A stretch of DNA of 64,000 nucleotides. Source: Planctomycetaceae bacterium. Lineage in GTDB: Bacteria; Planctomycetota; Planctomycetia; Pirellulales; Pirellulaceae. The first letter of the stretch is position 1. Each line of letters begins with the position of its first letter. The DNA is taken from positions 1 through 64,000 of the forward strand of contig DUDC01000262.1 in the NCBI GenBank assembly GCA_012959465.1. The letters are read 5' to 3'. The position numbers were made by a program, and so were the translations under genes. The notes beneath the pieces were generated by a model, which worked only from the letters and a program-made list of their open reading frames with translations, made no database searches and was not told the origin of the DNA. Positions 18,768 through 27,385 of this stretch are shown here, in pieces.

Positions 18768-20186
18768 ATGCCTATTCAACAGCGCCTCAAAAATCTGCTC
18801 GACTTCAATCGATGGACGCCTTTCGTTCTGCTCAGCTCACTAGCGTGCGTGGGTTGTCGTCCGGATTCGCAGCCGGTGGACTCGTCTCTTTCCCGTGATG
18901 ACGCAGGTAGGTCGTCACCCGTTACGGACGATCAGCACCGACCCACGCCACCGCAGCGACTCTTCGCCGAATCACTTGGCACAGCCTACCGCGACGTGAC
19001 GGCGAGAGTCTCCATACAGCTTGTTTCGGAAGTGCGGCTGCCAGTAGTCAACGGCCGGCGTGCCATTTGGGGCGCCAGCGGGCGTGACGAGCGGGGCCAC
19101 CTCTGGTTTGGCATCTCGGTCGGCGGCGCTCGATCAGCTCACCTCATCGAGTACGATCCGCAGACCGACACCGCTATCGATCGAGGCGATGTTCTTGAGA
19201 ATCTGGCGACCAGCGGCCACCTAACCGACGGCATGTCACAGACCAAGATTCACTCCAAGATTTGGCAGGCCGACGACGGCTACCTCTATTTCACTTCGTC
19301 GGACGAGGACGGAGAGAGGGAGGACGGCACACAATTGCCGCGTTGGGGCAGCCACTTGTGGCGATACGATCCCGGACAGAGTCATTGGGAACATCTCATG
19401 GCCGTGCCCGAGGCACTAATCGCGACGGCTTGTTCGGGGAGGTACGTGTACGCGCTGGGGTATTTCAATCACACGCTGTACCAATGGGACACGGTGACGG
19501 CGACTAGTCGATCAACGGTGATCGGAGCTCCCGGTGGACACGTTTCTCGGAATGTGATCTGCGATCCGAGGGGGCACGTTTACGTGCCGCGAGTTTCCGA
19601 CTTGGGGAGGATTCCCAACGCGGAGCAGTTTTCCGATGATCGAGTGGCCATTTCAAACCAGGGCGGGCGGGCCTTTGCTTCCTCGCTTGTCGAGTTGGAT
19701 GCCAATTTGGTCGAGATCCAGCAAGTAGCGCTTGTAGGATACGATCCCGACAGCGGTTTCTCGTCGCACGGCATCACAGCCTTTTCCTATTTTTCCGACG
19801 GGCGAATTGCCTTGGGGTCGCACAGCGGCAGCTTGCATCTCATTACGCCGGGCAGGGCCAACGAGCCAGCCAGCATTCAGTTCCTTTGCCGATTGGACGA
19901 TGCCGAGAAACTGTACCCCGGTGCAATGATCTGCCTGGATGGCAAACGTTGGTTGGCCATCATGGTTGGTGAAAATGGTCGTGATTGGAGACGATGCGAT
20001 GTCGAGAATGGCATGCTGACCAAAATGAAAGCGAGTGGTTTGGATCAAATCGACGGTCGGAAGGGTCTACTCCTGTATGGGTCCCATACACGCGGCGATG
20101 ACGGAAGTGCCTACATCGTCGGACGCTGGAACTCGCCTGGCGGCATCCAGCCATTGGTATTGCGAATGCAAATTACCTCGCCGTGA
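18768..20186 (+). CDS. Predicted lipoprotein with beta-propeller-like repeats
   Basis: 472 residues from the ATG at 18768. The N-terminus WTPFVLLSSLACVGCRPDS is a lipoprotein signal with Cys candidates in LAC and VGC. The mature part contains repeated segments of the kind seen in beta-propellers: GHLWFGISVGG, GYLYFTSSDEDGE, HLWRYDPGQSHWEHL, RYVYALGYFNHTLYQWDT, GHVYVPRVSDLG and GRIALGSHSGSLHLIT. It probably forms a propeller exposed on the outside or in the periplasm. No catalytic motif or substrate is recognised. A TTG at 18732 is open in the same frame but precedes the signal with 12 polar residues. Confidence 0.78.
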   Translation: MPIQQRLKNLLDFNRWTPFVLLSSLACVGCRPDSQPVDSSLSRDDAGRSSPVTDDQHRPTPPQRLFAESLGTAYRDVTARVSIQLVSEVRLPVVNGRRAIWGASGRDERGHLWFGISVGGARSAHLIEYDPQTDTAIDRGDVLENLATSGHLTDGMSQTKIHSKIWQADDGYLYFTSSDEDGEREDGTQLPRWGSHLWRYDPGQSHWEHLMAVPEALIATACSGRYVYALGYFNHTLYQWDTVTATSRSTVIGAPGGHVSRNVICDPRGHVYVPRVSDLGRIPNAEQFSDDRVAISNQGGRAFASSLVELDANLVEIQQVALVGYDPDSGFSSHGITAFSYFSDGRIALGSHSGSLHLITPGRANEPASIQFLCRLDDAEKLYPGAMICLDGKRWLAIMVGENGRDWRRCDVENGMLTKMKASGLDQIDGRKGLLLYGSHTRGDDGSAYIVGRWNSPGGIQPLVLRMQITSP

Positions 20187-20412
20187 GAGTGGGCTGAACT
20201 CGGGTCGACTCTCCCCCTAATTAGAGGGTATTCTAATGGTGCTATGGCGGGCTACGACAAGTCGTCGTTGAAAACCGACCTGCAATCGGTCGGCACGCCC
20301 TTGATCGGATGGCCATCGATTGCCAGAATAATCGGTTTCCCCCAAAGTCACGCACCAGTTTTCTACGCCCTGTCTGCAGCTTGTCGAGGAATCTCCCTCG
20401 AGAGGAAAGAGA

Positions 20413-21216
20413 ATGACCACCGTTTTTGATCACATAGAGCGACTTAAAACTGAATACACCGATCGCTACGTGATCGTTGACGAAACACGACCCGAGTTAC
20501 GCCGGTTCGTCGGCATGACTGGCGCCGTAAAGACGGTGAACATGAGCGGTCGAGCGCTGGTACATTTTGATGGCGTAGCGGTTGACGGGTGGATCGATAT
20601 CGATGTCGATTACCTGACGGTGGTGGACGAACCGGTCGCCAAGCCGGTCAAAGAAACGGCGAAGAAACCGGCCGCCAAGAAAGCGACTCCGAAAGCTGAC
20701 AGTAAGGACTCTGCCGCTGATGTGCTCGCTGCAGCTCGAGCAGGTGGCAGTGCAAAAACAGCTTCCACTGGTGAAAAACCGGCCGCTGCAAAGGCCAAGA
20801 TGAGTGTTGAAGAAATGTTGGCCGCGGCTCGAGGGAACAAGGCGGAGTCGACGACGGGTGCGAAGCCGGAAGCCAGTTCAGCGGCGCCTTCCAAACCGGC
20901 CGCAGTCGATCGAAGTAAGATGAGTGTCGAAGAGATGTTGGCCGCGGCTCGTGGCAACAAGGCGGCGGCAGCGACGGGTGCCGAGCCGGCCACCAGTTCA
21001 TCGCCGGCAGAAAAACCGGCCGCAGTCGATCGCGGCAAGATGAGTGTCGAAGAGATGTTGGCCGCGGCGCGGGGAGATAAGCCAGCGACTGCGAAAACGA
21101 CAGAGCCGGCAGCGGCAATTGAAGAACCGGCGGTTGAAGACAGCTCTTCTGAGCAGGGCGAACTGCCTACCGAAACGGCCGACATCTTGTCGTTTTGCCG
21201 AAAAGTCGACGGTTAA
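20413..21216 (+). CDS. Hypothetical protein with three exact 40-residue repeats (MSVEEMLAAARG)
   Basis: 267 residues; the ATG follows GAGG with 7-base spacing. Residues 1-75 form a compact domain of unknown type (VGMTGAVKTVNMSGRALVHFDG), perhaps SH3/KOW-like. Residues 76-245 are Ala/Lys/Pro-rich linker carrying KMSVEEMLAAARG at 129, 169 and 209, a strict 40-residue (120-base) period, and a weaker copy (ADVLAAARAGG) at 102. The end is TADILSFCRKVDG. The repeats look like short amphipathic helices on flexible linkers, such as docking motifs for a partner. No signal peptide is present, so it should be cytoplasmic. I do not know a characterised homologue. Confidence 0.85.
   Translation: MTTVFDHIERLKTEYTDRYVIVDETRPELRRFVGMTGAVKTVNMSGRALVHFDGVAVDGWIDIDVDYLTVVDEPVAKPVKETAKKPAAKKATPKADSKDSAADVLAAARAGGSAKTASTGEKPAAAKAKMSVEEMLAAARGNKAESTTGAKPEASSAAPSKPAAVDRSKMSVEEMLAAARGNKAAAATGAEPATSSSPAEKPAAVDRGKMSVEEMLAAARGDKPATAKTTEPAAAIEEPAVEDSSSEQGELPTETADILSFCRKVDG
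20797..21081 (+). repeat. In-gene tandem repeat with 120-base period
   Basis: Copies beginning at 20797, 20917 and 21037 share most of about 45 bases that encode KMSVEEMLAAARG(N/D)K; the spacers between them are similar but less conserved. The changes in the cores are almost all at third codon positions (for example GTT/GTC and GAA/GAG), so the repeat is kept by selection on the protein. Confidence 0.85.
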
Positions 21217-21233
21217 TTCGTCAATCGAGCCAG

Positions 21234-22046
21234 TTACACGCTGTCCTGCATGCGGCGAAAACGTTCTTCGGGCATGATGATGTCGGTGACATAAAGGCCC
21301 AACTTTTCACCGATCTTGACGGCTTCGCCTTCGGCGATACTCAGTCCAGCAACTTCGAGTGTCAGAGTTTCGTCACATGATTTCTTGAATTGAATGATAG
21401 CCCCCGGGCCCAGTCTAATGATCGAGCTGACCGGACGTCGCGTGGATGCCAATGTCACGGAAATTGGCACAGCAACTTTCAGCAGACTTCGAGCGTATGT
21501 GGGAAGGCGACTCAGTCCCTCCGCGAGCGATCCGTAGCCGTCTATTTTTACGGGTTTGCGCGAAGGGATGAGGTTAAGGGCATTGGGTACGGGTCCAATA
21601 GCGCGTATGGCAACGTCTTCTGAATTGGTACTTGTCTTGATCGGGACAATACTCAAAGTCGTGTCCAAGTCGACTTTTTTCAACGTTGCTCGAAGATCGA
21701 CGGCCGACAGTGCGTGTGTCGCCTTGATCTTGAGCGTGCTGCAAAGCGCCTCGCGGATCGAGTCGACGATTGGCTGAAGTTGTTTCGCCGAGAGTTGTGA
21801 CGAGAAGTTGAATTGTCGTGAGGAGGGACAGGCAAAAATCCAATGTTGACTATCGCGACATTCAACCAAAATCAACAATCCAGCGGTCGCCAGAGACGAT
21901 AGTTCTACGTCCGAGTCAATTTGCTGTGTGCTGCGCACTTCAATCTCGACGTCCTCGCTTGCGATTTGGTCGAGGGCTAACCGGATCGTCTCGGCAGCAC
22001 CACGTAGCGCCGTCTCAACTTCCACGGCGATATTTTCGGCGGCCAT
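21234..22046 (-). CDS. FliN/FliM-type SpoA domain protein (flagellar motor switch-like)
   Basis: 270 residues. The C-terminal 75 residues form a SpoA/FliN surface-presentation domain: LLKVAVPISVTLAST, SIIRLGPGAIIQFKKSCDE, LTLEVAGLSIAEGEAVKIGE and KLGLYVTDI. The N-terminal 180 residues are helical with an alternating hydrophobic region and resemble the central part of FliM or CheC-type proteins only loosely. FliN-type proteins build the C-ring of flagella or the sorting platform of type III secretion. No other flagellar gene is in the window, so the gene is a solitary copy. It is divergent from nadA. Confidence 0.82.
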   Translation of the reverse strand: MAAENIAVEVETALRGAAETIRLALDQIASEDVEIEVRSTQQIDSDVELSSLATAGLLILVECRDSQHWIFACPSSRQFNFSSQLSAKQLQPIVDSIREALCSTLKIKATHALSAVDLRATLKKVDLDTTLSIVPIKTSTNSEDVAIRAIGPVPNALNLIPSRKPVKIDGYGSLAEGLSRLPTYARSLLKVAVPISVTLASTRRPVSSIIRLGPGAIIQFKKSCDETLTLEVAGLSIAEGEAVKIGEKLGLYVTDIIMPEERFRRMQDSV

Positions 22047-22159
22047 TGATGGACTTCTCCTCTCCAGTTACCGGCAAAGGCGTCTCTTTTCCATCGGCAA
22101 ATACCGCAGTGAACTTTATGTAATCCGTATAATCGGAATATTCTGCCATCGGACGCAAA

Positions 22160-22190
22160 TCTGTGGGCTTGTACCCACGGCTACATGCCT
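22160..22190 (+). repeat. Dispersed palindromic repeat, family B, second copy
   Basis: GTGGG-cttgta-CCCAC (22063 bases downstream units aside, at 22163-22178) followed by GGCTACATGC, nearly the same as 18515-18540. It lies in the 292-base intergenic space between the divergent SpoA gene and nadA; no other feature was seen in that space. Confidence 0.7.
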
Positions 22191-22338
22191 TGACCGTTTA
22201 CGTGGCGAATTCAGGGTCAAGTCCAGTGAGTCCTCTGGCCTCCCTATCCCCCGCCAGTCGCCATATAATGTTGGATGCGAGAAAAGCGGGGGCCATCCGA
22301 CGGCGGCCTCACCAGCAATCGGAAAAGGAAAACGTACG

Positions 22339-23478
22339 ATGATCCAAACCCAGGGAGCCGCAGGCGAACTGGAACTCGCCCAGTACAAACCGTTGGATAA
22401 CGTCGAGTTGGCGGCGCGGATCGAGGCAGCACGCGTGACCCTGGGCGACGAGTTGTTGATCCTGGGCCACCATTACCAACAAGATGAAGTGATTGCCCAT
22501 GCCGATTTACGCGGCGACAGTTATCAGTTGAGTGAGGAGGCCGCAGCCAGCACTCGATGCCGCTGGATCGTGTTTTGTGGCGTCCACTTCATGGCGGAGA
22601 CCGCCGACATTCTGGCAAATCGCCCCGCCAAATTGGTTGAGCGGAACCAGTTGAGGGTGCAGGTCGTGTTACCGGACATGGCGGCCGGTTGTTCGATGGC
22701 GGACATGGCGGCAATCGAGCAGGTGGAAGATGCGTGGGACCAGATGGGCGAGGTCTTGGATCTAAAGCTGATCATACCGGTCACCTACATCAACTCAGCG
22801 GCTAGTTTGAAGGCCTTTTGCGGTCAGCATAATGGGATCGTCTGCACATCCAGCAACGCGGAGGCCGTACTGAAATGGGCATTTGAACGCGGCTCGAAAG
22901 TGCTCTTTTTTCCCGACCAGCATTTGGGAAGAAATACGGCCCGACGGATGGGAATCTCCAACGATCTGATGCCCATTTGGAACCCGTTCGAAGACGAGTT
23001 TGGAGGAAACAGCGAGCAGCAATTAACCGATAGCCGCGTGATTCTCTGGAAAGGGCATTGCAGTGTGCACCAGATGTTCACGGCCGCTCACGTGCTTCAA
23101 TTTCGAGAGGCTCATCCGGGAATCAAAGTGCTGGTTCATCCAGAATGTCCGCAAGAGGTCGTGGATCTGTCCGACATTGACGGCTCGACTGGCAAGATCA
23201 TCCAGACTGTTCGGTCGGCAGAACCCGGTACGAAATGGGCGATTGGAACCGAGCTGCACTTGGTCAACCGTCTGAAACAGGAGCATCCGGACCAGGAGAT
23301 ACACTTCCTTTCACCCGTCGTGTGCATGTGTGCCACGATGTACCGCATCGATTTGGCGCACCTCTGTTGGAGCCTAGAAAATTTAGTCGAAGGCAAGCCG
23401 GTAAACACAATCACGGTTGACGAGGAGACGGCCCACTGGTCGTTGGTCGCTCTAGAAAGAATGCTTGCAGTCAAGTAG
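22339..23478 (+). CDS. nadA: Quinolinate synthase A
   Basis: 379 residues from the ATG at 22339, with AAGGAA about 9 bases upstream. NadA condenses iminoaspartate with dihydroxyacetone phosphate to quinolinate in NAD biosynthesis, using a 4Fe-4S cluster. Motifs: LGHHYQQDEV at the N-terminus, and the three cluster cysteines in VFCGVHFMAETA, VHPECPQEV and VVCMCATMYRI. The open frame extends far upstream, but the 135 preceding codons overlap the divergent gene and show no family similarity. It heads the run nadA-trpG-moeA-lnt. Confidence 0.97.
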   Translation: MIQTQGAAGELELAQYKPLDNVELAARIEAARVTLGDELLILGHHYQQDEVIAHADLRGDSYQLSEEAAASTRCRWIVFCGVHFMAETADILANRPAKLVERNQLRVQVVLPDMAAGCSMADMAAIEQVEDAWDQMGEVLDLKLIIPVTYINSAASLKAFCGQHNGIVCTSSNAEAVLKWAFERGSKVLFFPDQHLGRNTARRMGISNDLMPIWNPFEDEFGGNSEQQLTDSRVILWKGHCSVHQMFTAAHVLQFREAHPGIKVLVHPECPQEVVDLSDIDGSTGKIIQTVRSAEPGTKWAIGTELHLVNRLKQEHPDQEIHFLSPVVCMCATMYRIDLAHLCWSLENLVEGKPVNTITVDEETAHWSLVALERMLAVK

Positions 23479-23518
23479 GCTCCATCGGGCGGTTGCAGCG
23501 TGCGCTTTTGAGGACATC

Positions 23519-24109
23519 ATGATTCTGGTCATCGATAACTACGACTCCTTTACCTACAATTTGGTCCAGCGTCTCGGCGAAATCGACTCGGATCTACAAA
23601 TCGAGGTTTTTCGCAACGACCAGATAACGGCTGGGGAAATTCTCGATCGGAATCCGTCGCATCTGATCATTTCCCCCGGCCCCTGTACACCCAACGAGGC
23701 GGGTGTGTCGATGGAGGCCGTTTCGACTTGTCGGGGCAAAGTTCCGATCCTGGGCGTTTGTTTGGGGCATCAGTCGATCGGGCAAGCGACGGGCGGGACG
23801 ATTGTTCGCGCCAAACACCTGATGCACGGCAAGACCGACGAAATCCACCATGATGAACAAGGGTTGTTTCGGGGACTCGCCAATCCATTTGTAGCGACAC
23901 GCTACCATAGTCTGGTGATTGATCCGGCCACACTCCACGCGGACTTCGACGTTACGGCGTGGGCGTTCGCCCCGGACGGATCGAAGGAAATCATGGGGAT
24001 CCGCCACCGCGAGGAACCCATTGAAGGCCTGCAATTTCACCCGGAGAGTTTCCTGACGAACTGCGGACATGACCTTTTGCGAAATTTTCTCGCAGTCTCG
24101 CTGGCCTAA
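23519..24109 (+). CDS. trpG: Anthranilate/aminodeoxychorismate synthase glutamine amidotransferase subunit
   Basis: 196 residues from the ATG at 23519, placed 5 bases after GAGG. Class I glutamine amidotransferase: ILVIDNYDSFTYNLVQ at the start, IISPGPCTPNEAG, the nucleophile Cys in GVCLGHQSIGQ, and the His-Glu of LQFHPESF. It supplies ammonia to chorismate for anthranilate (tryptophan) or aminodeoxychorismate (folate). TrpG and PabA are hard to separate, and one subunit often serves both. No large subunit gene is in the window. The gene is 40 bases after nadA and 31 before moeA. Confidence 0.94.
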   Translation: MILVIDNYDSFTYNLVQRLGEIDSDLQIEVFRNDQITAGEILDRNPSHLIISPGPCTPNEAGVSMEAVSTCRGKVPILGVCLGHQSIGQATGGTIVRAKHLMHGKTDEIHHDEQGLFRGLANPFVATRYHSLVIDPATLHADFDVTAWAFAPDGSKEIMGIRHREEPIEGLQFHPESFLTNCGHDLLRNFLAVSLA

Positions 24110-24140
24110 CAAACTGTATCACCACTCATGGAAATCGATC

Positions 24141-25391
24141 ATGTTGACGGTCGGGAAAGCTCAAGAGAGGATTCTGGCACTAGCCGGACAGCTAGATAAT
24201 GAATCCGTCTCACTAGCCGATGCGATCGGTCGCGTGTTGGCCGCCGACGTAGCGAGTGATGTCGATTCACCACCCTACGACAAGTCGTTGATGGACGGTT
24301 TCGCGTTGTCGAGCAAATCGTTCGCTGGTCCCGCAGCACCATTGCGAGTTATCGAGACGATCACCGCTGGCGAATTACCACGTTGCGATGTGGGGGCCGG
24401 CGAAGCGACCCGGATCATGACCGGCGCGCCACTTCCCCGTGGAGCGGATGCGGTCGTCATGTTCGAACAGACCGAATCGACGGCGGATGTGGTGAAAATC
24501 CTGGCTGAAAAGGTCAACTCAGAACAGAACATCCTCAGGCGCGGCACGGTGATGCAGAGCGGCGAAGTCGTGCTGCAAGCAGGGCGGACGTTGGGTCCGA
24601 TCGACATCGGATTACTCGGGGAAGTCGGTCATGATCCTGTGCGTGTTACCCGGCGGGCCAAAGTCGCGGTCCTGGCCACCGGAAACGAACTGGTGGATGC
24701 GGCCGGCGTCCCGGCGGCGGGGTGTATTCGTAATAGCAACGGTCCCATGGTCGCGTCGCAGGCGGCAGATCAAGGCGCTATCGTCCGCGACTTGGGAATT
24801 GGCCGCGACGATGAAGCCCATCTGCGCGAGCTGATCGGCCGCGGATTGGAGAGCGATATCCTGGTGTTGTCCGGCGGTGTCTCGGCCGGCGATTTGGATT
24901 TAGTCCCCAATACCCTGGCGGCGTTGGGGGTTGAAAAGGCGTTTCACGGAGTGGAAGTCAAGCCGGGCAAACCCCTGTGGGTCGGGACGTATCAAAAGCA
25001 GAGTGAAGCAAAACGGACATTGGTCTTCGGGTTGCCGGGTAATCCCGTCAGTAGCCTGGTCTGTTTTCATTTGTTTGTTATCCCGGCGCTGCGGAAAATG
25101 ACGGGCCAGCGATCTTCCCTCGCTGGTCGTTTCGTCGGCAGATTACAGCACGATTGGACGCACCCTGGAGGCAGAGAGACGTACTTTCCGGGCCACGTTC
25201 AAAGTAGCGATGGCGGGCTAGTGGTCCAATTATGCCCCTGGAAAGGTTCGGCCGATCAGCGATCTTTGGTCGATGCCAACGCGCTGGTTGTGTTCCCCAA
25301 AGAGCGGACTCTGTACGAGGCGAATTCGACGGTCGAATTTGAGTGGTTGCGAGCTATGGATAGCGTAGAAAAGGTAGAAGTTAATGGGTAA
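24141..25391 (+). CDS. moeA: Molybdopterin molybdenumtransferase MoeA
   Basis: 416 residues from the ATG at 24141. MoeA inserts molybdate into adenylylated molybdopterin. Family motifs are present: SPPYDKSLMDGFAL near residue 50, RIMTGAPLPRGADAVV near 95, VLATGNELVD near 175, VLSGGVSAGDLDLVP near 243, VKPGKPLWVG and GLPGNPVSSLVC. The end overlaps the lnt start by 8 bases. No other molybdopterin gene is nearby; the placement in a row with nadA, trpG and lnt appears to be simple co-transcription. Confidence 0.96.
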   Translation: MLTVGKAQERILALAGQLDNESVSLADAIGRVLAADVASDVDSPPYDKSLMDGFALSSKSFAGPAAPLRVIETITAGELPRCDVGAGEATRIMTGAPLPRGADAVVMFEQTESTADVVKILAEKVNSEQNILRRGTVMQSGEVVLQAGRTLGPIDIGLLGEVGHDPVRVTRRAKVAVLATGNELVDAAGVPAAGCIRNSNGPMVASQAADQGAIVRDLGIGRDDEAHLRELIGRGLESDILVLSGGVSAGDLDLVPNTLAALGVEKAFHGVEVKPGKPLWVGTYQKQSEAKRTLVFGLPGNPVSSLVCFHLFVIPALRKMTGQRSSLAGRFVGRLQHDWTHPGGRETYFPGHVQSSDGGLVVQLCPWKGSADQRSLVDANALVVFPKERTLYEANSTVEFEWLRAMDSVEKVEVNG

Positions 25392-27138
25392 AGGAGCGCA
25401 CTCCCGTCGCCGACGCAATCGAAACCGTGCCGAGCAGACAGACCGTCCGGCGGCCGGCGAGTCAGCGCAGTCAGAAGTTACCAACAGTTGGCAGCCATCG
25501 CGCGTTCTGCAACGCCCCTTCGTGGCGACGTTCATTGGCGCGGCGCTCTACTGGGCATCCTTCCCGCCGTTGGGTTTGTCGTTGTTGGGCTGGCTTGCGC
25601 CCCTGCCCTGGGTTGCTCTGATTGCGGCCGAGAAGTTACCGGGAAAACGGCCCTATCTTGCCATTTGGGTCGCGGCAAGCTGTGGCTGGCTGGCGATTCT
25701 TCAAGGCGTGCGTTTGCCGTTTTGGGCCCTCTATTTTGGTTGGTTCATCCTGTCGGTCTATGTGGCCGTCTACATCCCACTTTTCATCGCGATGACTCGG
25801 TGGGCCTACCATCGTTTGGGCGTGCCGCTGTTGATAGCGGCACCCTTGACATGGGCAGGATTGGAATACATACGGGGCCACTACCCGGTCAGTTTTGCGG
25901 TCGCCCTGTTAGGCCACACGCAAGTTCGAATCCCTCACATGATTCAAGTGGCGGACATCGGCGGCGCCGTCACACTCAGTTTCCTAATGATGAGCGTCGC
26001 CGTCGCGTTGACTGGTGTGATATGTCCCAACGGTCGTCGCAGGAGTTGGGTGCCGATTGCAGTCGCAAGTGGCGTCGTGGCGCTGACGCTCGGTTACGGA
26101 CAATGGCGGCTGCAGACCGCGCCACAGGGCGAGCCGATCGGCAAGGTGGCGCTGCTGCAAGGCACTTTCAATACAGTTTTCGAATCCGACTCCAAACGCA
26201 ATTGGGCAATCTTTGAGCAGTATTTTACTTTGGCCAGGGACGCCAGTCAGCAGAACGCTGACTTGGACGCCATCATTTGGCCCGAATCGACATTCTCAGG
26301 AAACAACCCGGAGATGCATATCTTGTCATTTCCAAAAGTGCCTGCCGATGCCCCGATCGATCAGGCTACCTACGAAGCCAATTTGAACGCCAGGGTGCAG
26401 GAGTTCCAATCTCGCGTTCAAAGCGTCGCGCGGCTCGTCAACTCGCCGTCCGCCCCAGACGACCCACATCGAAACATAACGATGATCGCCGGTACCGAAA
26501 CTTGGTATCTGAGCGAGACCGATCAACATGTCCATAACTCGGCCCTGCTGATTCAACCGGACGGAACGATCACCGATCGGTATTTCAAGATGCATCGCGT
26601 GCTGATTGGCGAGTATATTCCGTTGGCGGACAAGATCGATGGGATTCGCAAGATCTCGCCGGTACAAGGAATCAAACCGGGTGACGAACCAAAGGGTTTC
26701 CGTGTTGGGTCAATGACGCTGATGCCGAACATCTGTTTCGAGAGTACCGTACCGCAGTTGGTTCGGGGCCAGTTGGCAACTCTGGATTACGATGGCGAAC
26801 CGGTCGACGCGATCGTCAACATGTCTCACGATGGCTGGTTTTGGGGATCCAGTATTCTGGATTTACATATGGCGTGTGGTGTGTTTCGCGCCGTGGAGAA
26901 CCGTGTGCCGTTTCTAGCTGCTGCGAACCCGGGACTCACCTTTTCCTGTGACGGGTCTGGGCGGATCGGGCAGATGCTGGCCCGTGAAAAACGGGGCGTT
27001 GTGGTAGTCGAGGTTCGTCGCGACGGACGGTGGTCGCTGTACCAGGTTTGGGGTGATGCACCCTGGCTATTTGCGGCCATCCTCTGCTTTTTTTTCGTGT
27101 GCATGGGACGTTTCGGACGGGGCAAGGCGGCGGAATAA
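25384..27138 (+). CDS. lnt: Apolipoprotein N-acyltransferase
   Basis: 584 residues, longer than E. coli Lnt (512). It has several N-terminal membrane helices (from about residue 40 to 235), a nitrilase-type domain, and a C-terminal helix (LFAAILCFFFVCMG). The catalytic triad is visible as Glu301 (WPEST), Lys402 (YFKMHR) and Cys451 (NICFEST), with VNMSHDGWFWGSS after it. Lnt adds the third acyl chain to lipoproteins in the inner membrane, which suits the many lipoproteins seen in this window. A basic N-terminal extension (GKGAHSRRRRNRNR) precedes the first helix. Confidence 0.95.
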   Translation: MGKGAHSRRRRNRNRAEQTDRPAAGESAQSEVTNSWQPSRVLQRPFVATFIGAALYWASFPPLGLSLLGWLAPLPWVALIAAEKLPGKRPYLAIWVAASCGWLAILQGVRLPFWALYFGWFILSVYVAVYIPLFIAMTRWAYHRLGVPLLIAAPLTWAGLEYIRGHYPVSFAVALLGHTQVRIPHMIQVADIGGAVTLSFLMMSVAVALTGVICPNGRRRSWVPIAVASGVVALTLGYGQWRLQTAPQGEPIGKVALLQGTFNTVFESDSKRNWAIFEQYFTLARDASQQNADLDAIIWPESTFSGNNPEMHILSFPKVPADAPIDQATYEANLNARVQEFQSRVQSVARLVNSPSAPDDPHRNITMIAGTETWYLSETDQHVHNSALLIQPDGTITDRYFKMHRVLIGEYIPLADKIDGIRKISPVQGIKPGDEPKGFRVGSMTLMPNICFESTVPQLVRGQLATLDYDGEPVDAIVNMSHDGWFWGSSILDLHMACGVFRAVENRVPFLAAANPGLTFSCDGSGRIGQMLAREKRGVVVVEVRRDGRWSLYQVWGDAPWLFAAILCFFFVCMGRFGRGKAAE

Positions 27139-27385
27139 CCGCCCCGATCATCACGACCAAGAGCGATTTCACCCACCGTTCGTGGCTCGAGGGCCAGAAT
27201 TGCCGGTTTAAGGTTTTTGTTTCACTAAATCTCCCAATCATCCCGTTTTGGTTGACACGGAATTTTGGTGCGAATTATACTGGGAGCACTCCTAGGTGGA
27301 CGTATTCTGCGTTCGCCATCAACCTTGGACCGTACGGCCAATTGGGCATCGGAAAGTCCTAGACCGATCGATAAGGAACTACCCC

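Noticed and set aside
20797-21081. Regular 120-base repeats as a CRISPR array
   Set aside because: They are in frame, encode a conserved peptide and have similar spacers of coding type.
21928-22338. Long upstream extension of nadA
   Set aside because: It overlaps the divergent SpoA gene and does not resemble NadA; the ATG at 22339 has a ribosome binding site.
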